Origin: Sphingosinicella terrae
Lineage (GTDB): Bacteria > Pseudomonadota > Alphaproteobacteria > Sphingomonadales > Sphingomonadaceae
Length of the DNA: 64,000 nt
Direction of reading: 5' to 3'
Assembly: GCF_003347635.1 (NCBI RefSeq)
Contig: NZ_QDFY01000010.1
Coordinates: forward strand, 88,751 to 152,750
Below are positions 52,158-59,626 of the stretch, piece after piece (position 1 is the stretch's first letter; every line of letters starts with the position of its first letter). Position numbers and translations under genes: made by a program. The notes under the pieces were generated by a model that did no database searches, had not been told where the DNA came from, and saw only the letters and a program-made list of their open reading frames with translations.

Positions 52158-53588
52158 TCACCCCTCGTGGACCGCCTTGACGACGAGGCAGGCCATCAGC
52201 CCCTCGGGGCCGTCCTCGCTGCCGTGGCCCGACCATTTGACGCCGCCGAACGGCGAGTCGGCGCCGCCGATCATCACCGAATTGATCCCGACCATGCCCG
52301 ATTCGATCTCGCGGGCGACGGTCTTCTGGCGGCGGCTGTCCCGGGTCCAGGCGTAGGCGGCGAGGCCGTAGGGGAGGCGGTTGGCCTCGGCGATCATCGC
52401 CTCCTCGTCCTTGAAGGGGTTGAGGATGGCGACCGGCCCGAACGGCTCCTCGTTGAGGATGTCGGCCTCGAGCGGCACTTCGGAAAGGACCGAGGGCGCG
52501 TAGAAATAGCCCTGATTGCCGATCCGCTCGCCCCCGGCCTGGAGCTTGCCGCCCTTCGCCTTGGCGTCGCCGATCAGCCGCTCCATCGCGTCGGGCCGGC
52601 GCGGATTGGCCATCGGCCCCATCTGGGTGCCCTCGGCGAGCCCGTCGCCCACCTTCACCTTCTTCGCCCGCTCGGCGAAGCCGGTGACGAAGCGGTCGAA
52701 AATGTCCTCCTGGACGATGAAACGGGTCGGCGAGACGCAGACCTGGCCGGCATTTCGATATTTGGCGGCGACCATGACGTCGAGCACGCGCTCGACGTCG
52801 ACATCGTCGAACACCAGCACCGGGCCGTGCCCGCCCAGCTCCATCGTCGTGCGCTTCATGTCCTCGGCGGCGAGCTTCATCAGATGCTTGCCGACGACGG
52901 TCGAGCCGGTGAAGCTGAGCTTACGGATGATGGGCGATCCGAGCAGGTGGCGCGACACCTCGTCGGGAACGCCGAACACCGCCTGCGCGACCTCCTTGGG
53001 CAGCCCGGCATCGAGCAGGGCCTGGAGCACGCCCAGGGCCGAGGCCGGGGTCTCCTCGGCCGCCTTGAGGATGACCGAGCAGCCGGCGGCGATCGGGGCG
53101 CCGAGCTTTCGGCCCGGATTGCCGAGCGGGAAGTTCCACGGCGCGAAGGCGGCGACCGGCCCGACCGGCTCGTGGGTGACGGTCGAGCGCTGCCCGGCCG
53201 GCCGGACGAGCTGGCGGCCGTAGAGGCGCTGGCATTCGCCGGCATAGAAGTTGAACAGGCCGACATTCATCATCACCTCGATCCGCGCCTCGGCGAAGGG
53301 CTTGCCCTCCTCCATGGTCGCGATCCGGGCGAGGTCGTCGGCGCGCTCGGCCATCAGCCGCGCCGCGCCCTGCAGGACCGCGGCGCGCTGCTGCGGCGTC
53401 GAATCGCGCCAGATCCGGAAGCCGCGCGCGGCGGTGTCGAGCGCCCGGTCGAGATCGGCGGCATCGGCGAGCGGCAGCTCGCCCAGCGCCTCTCCGGTCG
53501 CCGGATTGCGGACGGTGAAGGTGCGCCGGTCTCCGGCCGCGACCCTCTCGCCGTCGATGATCATGCAAAGTTCGGGGTAAGCAGTCAT
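52158..53588 (-). CDS. Aldehyde dehydrogenase (SSADH-like)
   Basis: A 476-residue NAD(P)-dependent aldehyde dehydrogenase. The Rossmann segment (FTGSTVVGKHLMKLAAEDMK, about 225-244), the catalytic Glu in MELGGHGPVLV (about 248-258) and the catalytic Cys in RNAGQVCVSPTRF (about 277-289) are intact. It resembles the succinate-semialdehyde dehydrogenase-like group that includes vanillin and 5-formylferulate dehydrogenases in sphingomonads. Between the NTF2-like and ligW genes it plausibly oxidises the aldehydes released by stilbene cleavage. Its ATG overlaps the previous stop by 4 bases. Confidence 0.88.
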   Translation of the reverse strand: MTAYPELCMIIDGERVAAGDRRTFTVRNPATGEALGELPLADAADLDRALDTAARGFRIWRDSTPQQRAAVLQGAARLMAERADDLARIATMEEGKPFAEARIEVMMNVGLFNFYAGECQRLYGRQLVRPAGQRSTVTHEPVGPVAAFAPWNFPLGNPGRKLGAPIAAGCSVILKAAEETPASALGVLQALLDAGLPKEVAQAVFGVPDEVSRHLLGSPIIRKLSFTGSTVVGKHLMKLAAEDMKRTTMELGGHGPVLVFDDVDVERVLDVMVAAKYRNAGQVCVSPTRFIVQEDIFDRFVTGFAERAKKVKVGDGLAEGTQMGPMANPRRPDAMERLIGDAKAKGGKLQAGGERIGNQGYFYAPSVLSEVPLEADILNEEPFGPVAILNPFKDEEAMIAEANRLPYGLAAYAWTRDSRRQKTVAREIESGMVGINSVMIGGADSPFGGVKWSGHGSEDGPEGLMACLVVKAVHEG

Positions 53589-54325
53589 GCGCGTTCCTCT
53601 TGGGTGTTGGCGATCCGGGCGCGGTCGATATCACCTTGCCAGCGCTCCGGCACGATCGGCTGCCCCGTCACCGGATGGACGTTGTGGAAGGGGACCACCT
53701 TGCGGGTCGGCCACAGCCAGACGTCGCTGACCAGCGCGTCAGGGCCCGTAGGGTCCTCCGGGAAGGTGGTGCTGAAGAAGGGGACATATTGCGGGCGGGT
53801 ATGGGCCCAGCCGGTCTCAAAATCGGCGTGCCATTGCGGATTGTAGTTGAGGATGTGGATGCGCCAGACGCCGTCCACCTTGCGATAGACATTCTCGTAG
53901 ATGCCGCCCTCCCACCATTGCCGCGGCTCGCCATGATCCCGGTGGCGGCCGGCCTGCATCGTGCAGCGGAAGCGCGCATAAGCGGTGACGCCGTCGGGCA
54001 GGATGTCGACGATGTCCTGGTGCTGCGGATGGTCGAGCAGGAAGCCGTCGATCGGGCCATTATTGCCGTGCGTGAAATTGGCCTGGAAGCGGTCGATATA
54101 GAGCCGCTTCGCCCCCGCTTTGCCCTTGAAGGAGCCGCCGAAGAAGCGGACCTCGCAATCCTCGGTGAACAGGTCGACCGTCTCGCGGTAGAGGCACTGG
54201 TCGATGAGATAGCCGTAGAGGTGGTGGAGCTTGCGGACCGCCTGCTCGTCCTCCTGCACCTGCAGCCGGCGGCTCAATTCGGCGACCTGCGCCTCGAGCG
54301 CCGCGATTCGATCCGGTTCGGACAT
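53585..54325 (-). CDS. NTF2/SnoaL-like protein, possible diarylpropane lyase-type enzyme
   Basis: A 246-residue protein with an N-terminal coiled coil (DRIAALEAQVAELSRRLQVQ, about 5-24) and a SnoaL/NTF2-like cone domain (VRKLHHLYGYLIDQCLYRETVDLFTEDCEVRFFGG, about residues 30-64, then WWEGGIYENVYRKVDGVWRI, about 138-157). In Novosphingobium, LdpA, an NTF2-like enzyme, removes formaldehyde from diarylpropane to give lignostilbene; this gene's company (lsd, ligW) makes a comparable role plausible, but unproven. First gene of the minus-strand operon and divergent from the SDR pair. Confidence 0.75.
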   Translation of the reverse strand: MSEPDRIAALEAQVAELSRRLQVQEDEQAVRKLHHLYGYLIDQCLYRETVDLFTEDCEVRFFGGSFKGKAGAKRLYIDRFQANFTHGNNGPIDGFLLDHPQHQDIVDILPDGVTAYARFRCTMQAGRHRDHGEPRQWWEGGIYENVYRKVDGVWRIHILNYNPQWHADFETGWAHTRPQYVPFFSTTFPEDPTGPDALVSDVWLWPTRKVVPFHNVHPVTGQPIVPERWQGDIDRARIANTQEERA

Positions 54326-54386
54326 CCCATTCTCCTCTCGCGCTGCCGGCCGCTCGACACGGCTCTTGCGTTACTGTGCCGCTGAT

Positions 54387-54405
54387 TTGTATTCTACGCA
54401 TACAA
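54387..54405. promoter_or_regulatory. Island operator copy 2, between divergent operons
   Basis: TTGTATTCTACGCATACAA, extended to a perfect 8-bp inverted repeat ATTTGTAT/ATACAAAT with a 7-base centre. Each arm contains a TACAAA -10-like box, one facing the SDR genes, the other the NTF2-like operon. It lies 60 bases from the NTF2-like gene and 83 from the first SDR. Confidence 0.72.
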
Positions 54406-54487
54406 ATAACGCCAGCGGCTCGGCAACGGCTTCTGTCGCCTTCGGGCGCGAGCCCGCGCAAGCCGACTGCGACGAGGAGAGGTGGAC

Positions 54488-55393
54488 ATGCAGAATCTCG
54501 CGGGAAAGACGGCCTTCGTCACCGGCGGCGCCTCCGGCATCGGCCTCGGCATCGCCAAGGCGCTGAGGCGCGCCGGGATGAACGTCGCCATCGCGGACAT
54601 CCGCCAGGACCATATCGACGAGGCGGTCGGGGAGCTGGGCGAGGAAAGCGTCCTCGCGCTCGAACTCGACGTCACCGACCGCGCCGCCTTCGCCGCGGCC
54701 GCCGACGCCACCGAAGCGCGCTTCGGCAAGGTCCATCTGCTCGTCAACAATGCCGGCATCGCGGTGATGGGCCCGGTCGAGCTCGCCACTTATGCCGACT
54801 GGGACTGGACGATGAGCGTCAATGTTGGCGGAGTCATCAACGGGATCGTCACCTTCCTGCCCCGGATCCTCGCCCATGGCGAAGGCGGCCACATCGTCAA
54901 CACCGCCTCCATGTCCGGCATCATGCCCAATGCCGGCACGACGCTCTACACGGCGAGCAAGACCGCGGTCGTCGGCCTCTCGGAAGCGATGCGCGGCGAG
55001 CTCGAGCCGAAAGGCGTCATCGTCTCCGCTTTCTGCCCGGGCGCGGTCCAGTCCAACATCGCCGAATCGGGCAAGACCCGGCCCGCCCATCTCGCCGACA
55101 CCGGCTATGCCGAGACCGACCGGCGGCGGCAGCAGAGCGGCGACCTCAGCCACCTGTTCATGACCAAGGAGGAAGTGGGCGAGCGGGTGCGCGAGGGCAT
55201 CGAGAATGACGAGCTGTTCATCCTCACCCACCACGAATTCCACGAAGGCGTGAAGGACCGGGCCGAGGCGATGATCGCCTCCGTCCCCGATCGCGAGGAG
55301 GATCCCGAGTACAAGGCGATGTTCCCCTTCCTCTTCAAGAATGCGATCCACGCCGCCGAGCGCGACCGCCAGAACGCGAAGAGGACGAAATGA
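54488..55393 (+). CDS. SDR, C-alpha-dehydrogenase-like (LigD/L/N/O type), copy 1
   Basis: A 301-residue short-chain dehydrogenase. The cofactor motif TGGASGIGLGIAKAL is at about residues 12-26, NNAGIAVMGPVEL at about 85-97 and the active-site Tyr-Lys in YTASK (about 155-159) after Ser in NTASMSG. The length of about 300 and the C-terminal extension (VREGIENDELFILTHHEFHE) fit the LigD/LigL/LigN/LigO C-alpha dehydrogenases, which oxidise the benzylic alcohol of beta-aryl-ether dimers. It lies in tandem with a paralogue, overlapping it by 4 bases. Substrate is inferred. Confidence 0.82.
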   Translation: MQNLAGKTAFVTGGASGIGLGIAKALRRAGMNVAIADIRQDHIDEAVGELGEESVLALELDVTDRAAFAAAADATEARFGKVHLLVNNAGIAVMGPVELATYADWDWTMSVNVGGVINGIVTFLPRILAHGEGGHIVNTASMSGIMPNAGTTLYTASKTAVVGLSEAMRGELEPKGVIVSAFCPGAVQSNIAESGKTRPAHLADTGYAETDRRRQQSGDLSHLFMTKEEVGERVREGIENDELFILTHHEFHEGVKDRAEAMIASVPDREEDPEYKAMFPFLFKNAIHAAERDRQNAKRTK

Positions 55394-56280
55394 AGGACCT
55401 GGCGGGCCGCACCGCCTTCGTCACCGGCGGCGCCAACGGCATCGGCCTCGGCCTCGCCCGAGTCCTGCTCGACCAGGGCTGCAAGGTCGTCATCGCCGAC
55501 ATACGCGAGGAGTCGATCGAGCAGGCGCTGGCGACGCTCGACAATCGCGAGGTCACCGGGATCAGGCTCGACGTCGCCTCGCGCGAGACCTTCGCCGCCG
55601 CTGCCGACGAGGCCGAGGCGCGGATGGGGCCGGTCAGCCTCCTGTTCAACAATGCCGGCATCAACCTGTTCAGGCCGATCGACGAATCCTCCTACGAGGA
55701 TTGGGACTGGGTGCTCGGCGTGAACCTGTTCGGCGTCATCAACGGCGTCCAGACCTTCGTGCCGCGGATGAAGGCGCGGGGAGAGGGCGGCCACGTCGTC
55801 AACACCGCGTCGATGGCGAGCTTCCTCGCCTCCGGCGTTCCCGGCATCTACAATTGCTCGAAATATGCGGTGCGCGGCCTGTCGGAATCGCTGCGCCACA
55901 GCCTGCACCCGCACGGCATCGGCGTGTCCGTCCTCTGCCCCGGCCTCGTCCGCAGCGAGATCTATCGCTCGGACGAGATCCGGCCGGCGGCCCATGCGGA
56001 GGGCGGCAATTCCACCGACCCGGGCTTCGTCGAGATGCTCGGCCAGGTCCACCAGATCGGCATGGACCCGGTCGAGGTGGCGGAGAAGACGATCGCCGCG
56101 GTGAAGGCGAACCGCTTCTACATCTTCCCCCATCCCGAGTTCAAAGAGGAGCTCGAGGAGGTGTTCGACCAGATCCTCGCCAAATTCCCGGACGAAACGC
56201 CGGACCCGCAGCGCATCGCCTTCGAGCAGGGACGGCGGGATCGCTACGCGCAGGAGAGGGCGCTGCTGAAGGGGGAGTGA
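55390..56280 (+). CDS. SDR, C-alpha-dehydrogenase-like (LigD/L/N/O type), copy 2
   Basis: A 296-residue paralogue of the upstream SDR. Visible are TGGANGIGLGLARVL (about 12-26), NNAGINLFRPIDE (about 86-98), SNTASM-like NTASMASFL and YNCSK (about 157-161), with the extended C terminus IAAVKANRFYIFPHPEFKEE. The ATG overlaps the first SDR stop, so they are translated together. In lignin dimer pathways, paired C-alpha dehydrogenases each act on one stereoisomer; this pair may follow that logic. A hairpin pair follows the stop. Confidence 0.82.
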   Translation: MKDLAGRTAFVTGGANGIGLGLARVLLDQGCKVVIADIREESIEQALATLDNREVTGIRLDVASRETFAAAADEAEARMGPVSLLFNNAGINLFRPIDESSYEDWDWVLGVNLFGVINGVQTFVPRMKARGEGGHVVNTASMASFLASGVPGIYNCSKYAVRGLSESLRHSLHPHGIGVSVLCPGLVRSEIYRSDEIRPAAHAEGGNSTDPGFVEMLGQVHQIGMDPVEVAEKTIAAVKANRFYIFPHPEFKEELEEVFDQILAKFPDETPDPQRIAFEQGRRDRYAQERALLKGE

Positions 56281-56287
56281 CCCCCAC

Positions 56288-56372
56288 TCGTCATGCCGGC
56301 GAAGGCCGGCATCCAAGCAGAATGCGAGACAGGCAATTCAGCTTGGGCCCCTGCCTTCGCAGGGGCGACGAG
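56288..56372. repeat. Double hairpin between convergent SDR and GST genes
   Basis: ATGCCGGC GAAG GCCGGCAT (56293-56312) and CCCCTGC CTTC GCAGGGG (56348-56365) are two perfect hairpins joined by CCAAGC...GCTTGG arms. The sequence TCATGCCGGCGAAGGCCGGC is a type often repeated in sphingomonad intergenic regions, to my recollection. Likely a bidirectional 3' end. Confidence 0.55.
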
Positions 56373-56375
56373 GCG

Positions 56376-57140
56376 CTAGCGCGCGTGGCCGCTCCAGGTG
56401 CGCAGGCCGGGCTCGGTATGGTCGGGCATGTCGAGCGCTTCCTGGACCGCCGGCCGCGCCGTCACCCGGTCGCGCCACTCGACGAGCCGCGGGCAGCGCG
56501 TCGCGATCTCCATTTCGGGGAACATCCGCTCGACCATCATCCCGCAATGGCTGTAGAAGTTGATGTCGGCGAGGGTGAACAGGTCGCCGGCCAGCCACTC
56601 GCTTTCGCCGAGCTGGGCCTCGACCTTGTCGACCGCGACCTCGATCTTGCGGGTGGCGTTGGCGAGGTCGGCCTCGCTGAAGCCGGAGCGGGCGGTCCGC
56701 CATTTCTCGCGCTGCTCGTGCAGCGGGATCCGCTCGAGCATCTTCTCGAACTCGCCGCTCTCGATCTTGCGCGCGATGATGCCGACCAGCCGGTGCCAGC
56801 CGTGCATCGAGACGAAGTTCATCACATGCTCGTCGACATACTTGTTCCAGTAGCGCATCCGGGCATTGCCGATCGGCGTGTTCGGCCGCAGCGGCGGCCG
56901 CTCCGGAAAGGCGTCCTCGAGATATTCGTTGATGACGGTCGTGTGGGTGACGATCGCCCCGTCATGGTCGAGCACCGGCACCTGGCCCTCGGGATTGATC
57001 GCGAGGAACCAGGGTTCGTGCTGCTCGAACTTGTGCAGGTTGACGTAGACGCTCTCGAATTCGAGCCCCTTCTCGAACAGGGGGATCATCGACTTCAGCG
57101 AATTGGCGAGCGGCTCGGCATGATAATATCGGATTCCCAT
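56376..57140 (-). CDS. Glutathione S-transferase, beta-etherase (LigF)-like
   Basis: A 254-residue GST. The N-terminal thioredoxin-like domain reads YYHAEPLANSLKSMIPLFEK (about 5-24), VNLHKFEQHEPWFLAINPEG (about 33-52) and QVPVLDHDGAIVTHTTVINEYLEDAFPE (about 53-80), closely resembling LigF of Sphingobium; Asn13 and Ser14 correspond to the Asn-Ser pair of its glutathione site. The C-terminal helical domain is of usual length. LigF-type enzymes cleave beta-O-4 ether ketones with glutathione. Cotranscribed with the CmcJ/NvfI gene upstream (5-base gap). The exact subtype (LigE, F or P) is unsure. Confidence 0.85.
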   Translation of the reverse strand: MGIRYYHAEPLANSLKSMIPLFEKGLEFESVYVNLHKFEQHEPWFLAINPEGQVPVLDHDGAIVTHTTVINEYLEDAFPERPPLRPNTPIGNARMRYWNKYVDEHVMNFVSMHGWHRLVGIIARKIESGEFEKMLERIPLHEQREKWRTARSGFSEADLANATRKIEVAVDKVEAQLGESEWLAGDLFTLADINFYSHCGMMVERMFPEMEIATRCPRLVEWRDRVTARPAVQEALDMPDHTEPGLRTWSGHAR

Positions 57141-57145
57141 CGGCC

Positions 57146-57982
57146 TCAGCCCCTCCAATAAGCGTAAGCGCGGATCTCGGCCGACGCGCGCGGCAAGGCA
57201 TCCTCGGGCGCGCTCGGATCGGCGAAGGCGACGTGCGGCACCCCGACCAGGTCGGGATCGGCGGTGTCGAACTGCTTGAAGATCAGGGCCTCGTCGGGGC
57301 TCATGTCGCGATAATAGAACCAGCGATGGCGCGGGCTCGCGCGGAACAGGGAGGAGCCGAAGCGGAACTCGTCGATGCCGACCCCGTCGACCCGCGCCTC
57401 GCCGGTCACCCGGTCCGCCTCGGTCACCGAGGACGCGGCGCAGACGGCGAGCGGCAGGTCCTGCGGCGGCGGCGTCAGCACCCGCCAGACGTTGAAGCCG
57501 ACATAGCGGCCGGCGAGCAGCGCCTCGCGGTCGGGATGGTCGCCGAGCTGCATCGCGGCGAAGGCGGCGAAGCTCTCGCGCGACGTGTCGACATGGACGA
57601 AGCCGGCGGGGAGCGAATTGACGAAGCGGTCGCGCTGGTCCTGCTCGACGAAGCGCAGCACGGTGCCGCGCGCGACGACATGATCCGCGCCGGTGACCCG
57701 CTTCAGCAGCGCCTCGATCTCCCCCGGATAGACGGCATCCACCGCCGCGCTGTCCGTGAAATCCGTGATCGCGCTCCGATGGGGGACGAGCGTGAAGCCC
57801 TCTCGGTCGAGACAAGGCGGCGGCTCGGCCTGGCGCGCGTCGGCGATCTCGACCCGGTGCGGCTCGAGCAAGAGATGATCGCGGTCATGATCCTTGGCGT
57901 AGAAATAGGGCATCGTGTCCATCGGCCCGAGATAGTTGATCTCGGCCTGGACGGTCCGCGGGCGCGCGGCGAGCGTCGCCAT
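57146..57982 (-). CDS. CmcJ/NvfI-family putative Fe(II)/2-oxoglutarate oxidoreductase
   Basis: A 278-residue protein of the CmcJ/NvfI (AsaB/GedA-like) family: EINYLGPMDTMPYFYAKDHD near the start, then FVHVDTSRESFAAFAAMQLG (about 129-148) with a HxD pair and a likely metal site, RYVGFNVWRVLTPPPQDLPLAVC (about 160-182) and RHRWFYYRDMSPDEALIFKQ with a second conserved block. Fungal and bacterial relatives hydroxylate or methylate secondary metabolites. Its role next to a beta-etherase is unknown to me. Start ATG 57982 follows GGAGAGG. An island operator lies just upstream. Confidence 0.75.
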   Translation of the reverse strand: MATLAARPRTVQAEINYLGPMDTMPYFYAKDHDRDHLLLEPHRVEIADARQAEPPPCLDREGFTLVPHRSAITDFTDSAAVDAVYPGEIEALLKRVTGADHVVARGTVLRFVEQDQRDRFVNSLPAGFVHVDTSRESFAAFAAMQLGDHPDREALLAGRYVGFNVWRVLTPPPQDLPLAVCAASSVTEADRVTGEARVDGVGIDEFRFGSSLFRASPRHRWFYYRDMSPDEALIFKQFDTADPDLVGVPHVAFADPSAPEDALPRASAEIRAYAYWRG

Positions 57983-58005
57983 GAGCCTCTCCATCTCCTC
58001 GCGCT

Positions 58006-58024
58006 TTGTATGCAGCGCTTACAA
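58006..58024. promoter_or_regulatory. Island operator copy 3, upstream of the CmcJ/NvfI and GST genes
   Basis: TTGTATGCAGCGCTTACAA lies 24 bases from the gene start. On the minus strand its arm reads TACAAA, a possible -10 box, followed by the GAGGAG ribosome-binding site. Same TTGTA..TACAA layout as copies 1 and 2. Confidence 0.68.
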
Positions 58025-58150
58025 GTTGAGGGTAACAGAAAGGCGGGCGGGGGCAAGGGGCGGTTGCGCCCCGTCGAAGGTGACAGCGGGGTTGGCGCGG
58101 GTCCGGCCTTCATCCCTGTTCCACCGCGTGCAGGGCGGGGCCGGCCGTAG

Positions 58151-58316
58151 CCCTCTCCCAGGGGGAGAGGGTTGGGTGAGGGGGTTCGGCAGCCGGAGGT
58201 TCGCGTCTTCGCTCCAGGCGACTGAATCCCGGCCCCAACAATAGAGGCTCGTGGGCTCGCGTCCCCCCGGCGAGCGCCGAACCCCCTCACCCCGACCCTC
58301 TCCCGACGGGAGAGGG
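58151..58316. repeat. Two inverted copies of intergenic repeat family B
   Basis: A forward copy at 58151-58189 (CCCTCTCCC hairpin, then GGTTGGGTGAGGGGGTTCGG) and a reverse copy at 58277-58316 bracket an 87-base centre. A third single copy is at 38038. Together with the flanks they fill the gene-free stretch between the operator and the SDR pseudogene; nothing else is seen there. Confidence 0.6.
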
Positions 58317-58374
58317 AGAGAGGCCGGGCATGTTGCGAATTCCTGCGCGTATCGGTCTGCGATAAGAGCCGATC

Positions 58375-58625
58375 TCAATCCACCCGCAGCGTCCCCAGCA
58401 CGCCGCCGTCGATCGCCCAGCTCTGGCCGGTGACATGCCCGGCGGCGTCGGAGAGGAGGAAGGCGGCGACCTCGCCGATCTCGCCGGCAGCGCGGCGAAG
58501 CCTGTCCTCGTTCCGCGCAACCGGGGGCAGCCGGCCGCCCCGCGCGGCGATCAGCCGTGCGGTGGCGAATCCGATTCGGTCGAGCCGCCGGTGACGAGGA
58601 CGTGGCGGCCGTGGACGGCAGTCAC
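58375..58625 (-). pseudogene. Remnant of an SDR gene (internal deletion and frameshift)
   Basis: The start GTG (58625) overlaps the amidohydrolase stop as GTGA and reads TAVHGRHVLVTGGST, the cofactor site of an SDR. One base appears missing next: in the shifted frame it continues GIGFATARLIAARGGR, then EIGEVAAFLLSDAAGHVTGQ and SWAIDGGVL, the usual C-terminal end, with a stop at 58375. The middle of the gene, including the Ser-Tyr-Lys active site (about 150 residues), is gone. The gene once followed the amidohydrolase gene in an operon. It cannot be functional. Confidence 0.78.
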
Positions 58626-59488
58626 GCCAGCTTCAGGAGCTTGGCGGCATTGTCCTTGAGGATGCCGGGCATGACCTCGTCGCGGAAACCCGCCTCGGCG
58701 GCGTCGGCCATCCACTTGTCGGGCGTGATCAGAGGATAGTCCGATCCGAACAGCATCTTCTTCCTGAGCTGGGTGTTCGCATAGTGGATCACCTGCTTCG
58801 GAAAATAGCGGGGCGACCAGCCCGACAGGTCGATGAACACATTCTCCTTGTGGAGCGCCATCGACAGGCTTTCGTCGGTCCACGGCCAGCTCGGATGGGC
58901 GAGGATGATCTTCATGTCCGGGAAGTCGACGGCGACGTCGTCGACGAGGATCGGCTGGCCATATTTGAGGCGGATGCCGCCGCCGCCCTTCATGCCCGTG
59001 CCCATGCCGCTATGGCCGGTGTGGAAGATGGCCGGCAGGCCAAATTCGGCGATCACCTCGTAAAGCGGCCAGGCCATCCGGTCATAGGGATGGAAGTTCT
59101 GCATCGGCGGGTGGAACTTGAATCCCTTGACGCCATGCTCCTCGATCAGCCGCCGCGCCTCGATCGCGCCGGCCTTGCCCTTGTGCGGGTCGATCGAGGC
59201 GAAGGCGATCATGATGTCGCCATTGTCGCGCGCCGCCTGCGCGATCTCCTCGTTCGAGATGCGCTTGATGCCGGTGCCGGCCTCCATGTCGACGGTGAAC
59301 ATGACGAAGCCGATCTGGCGCTCGCGGTAGAGGGCGATCGTCTCCGGGATGGTCGGCCGCCGCCGGTCCGCCTTGAAGTATTGGCTCGCCGCGTCGAGAT
59401 ACTTGCCCATGATCGGGTCTTCGGGGTGATGGCAGGAGACCTCGGCGTGGACGTGCACGTCGATGGCCTTGAGCTTGCTGATGTCCAT
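58622..59488 (-). CDS. Amidohydrolase, CouO-like 4-hydroxyphenyl-beta-ketoacyl-CoA hydrolase
   Basis: A 288-residue metal-dependent hydrolase of the amidohydrolase-2 family. Ligand segments are IDVHVHAEV (about 9-17), GFKFHPPMQNFHPYDRMAWPL (about 121-141), IFHTGHSGMGTGM (about 154-166), ILAHPSWPW (about 195-203) and FGSDYP (about 247-252). The sequence strongly recalls 4-hydroxyphenyl-beta-ketoacyl-CoA hydrolase of hydroxycinnamate catabolism (CouO of Rhodococcus), which cleaves the beta-keto thioester by retro-Claisen hydrolysis. A former downstream SDR gene, now broken, fits as the missing dehydrogenase. The acyl-CoA ligase at 61260 is a plausible first step. Confidence 0.83.
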   Translation of the reverse strand: MDISKLKAIDVHVHAEVSCHHPEDPIMGKYLDAASQYFKADRRRPTIPETIALYRERQIGFVMFTVDMEAGTGIKRISNEEIAQAARDNGDIMIAFASIDPHKGKAGAIEARRLIEEHGVKGFKFHPPMQNFHPYDRMAWPLYEVIAEFGLPAIFHTGHSGMGTGMKGGGGIRLKYGQPILVDDVAVDFPDMKIILAHPSWPWTDESLSMALHKENVFIDLSGWSPRYFPKQVIHYANTQLRKKMLFGSDYPLITPDKWMADAAEAGFRDEVMPGILKDNAAKLLKLA

Positions 59489-59504
59489 GGGATCTCCGTT
59501 AGAG

Positions 59505-59623
59505 CCCTCTCCCCTTCAGGGGAGAGGAGGAGCCGCGAAGCGGCGGAGGAGAGGGGGTAGTAGGGCGTCCTTCGAACGCCTCGACTCCCCCTCTCCCAGC
59601 CTCTCCCCTGAAGGGGAGAGGGG
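59505..59623. repeat. Two inverted copies of intergenic repeat family A
   Basis: CCCTCTCCCCTTCAGGGG at the left and its mirror CCCCTGAAGGGGAGAGGGG at the right enclose a central segment; the right copy continues in inverse orientation with the 53-base consensus seen at 23121. It occupies the whole gap between the CouO-like gene and the upstream aldehyde dehydrogenase gene. Confidence 0.65.
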
Positions 59624-59626
59624 CCG

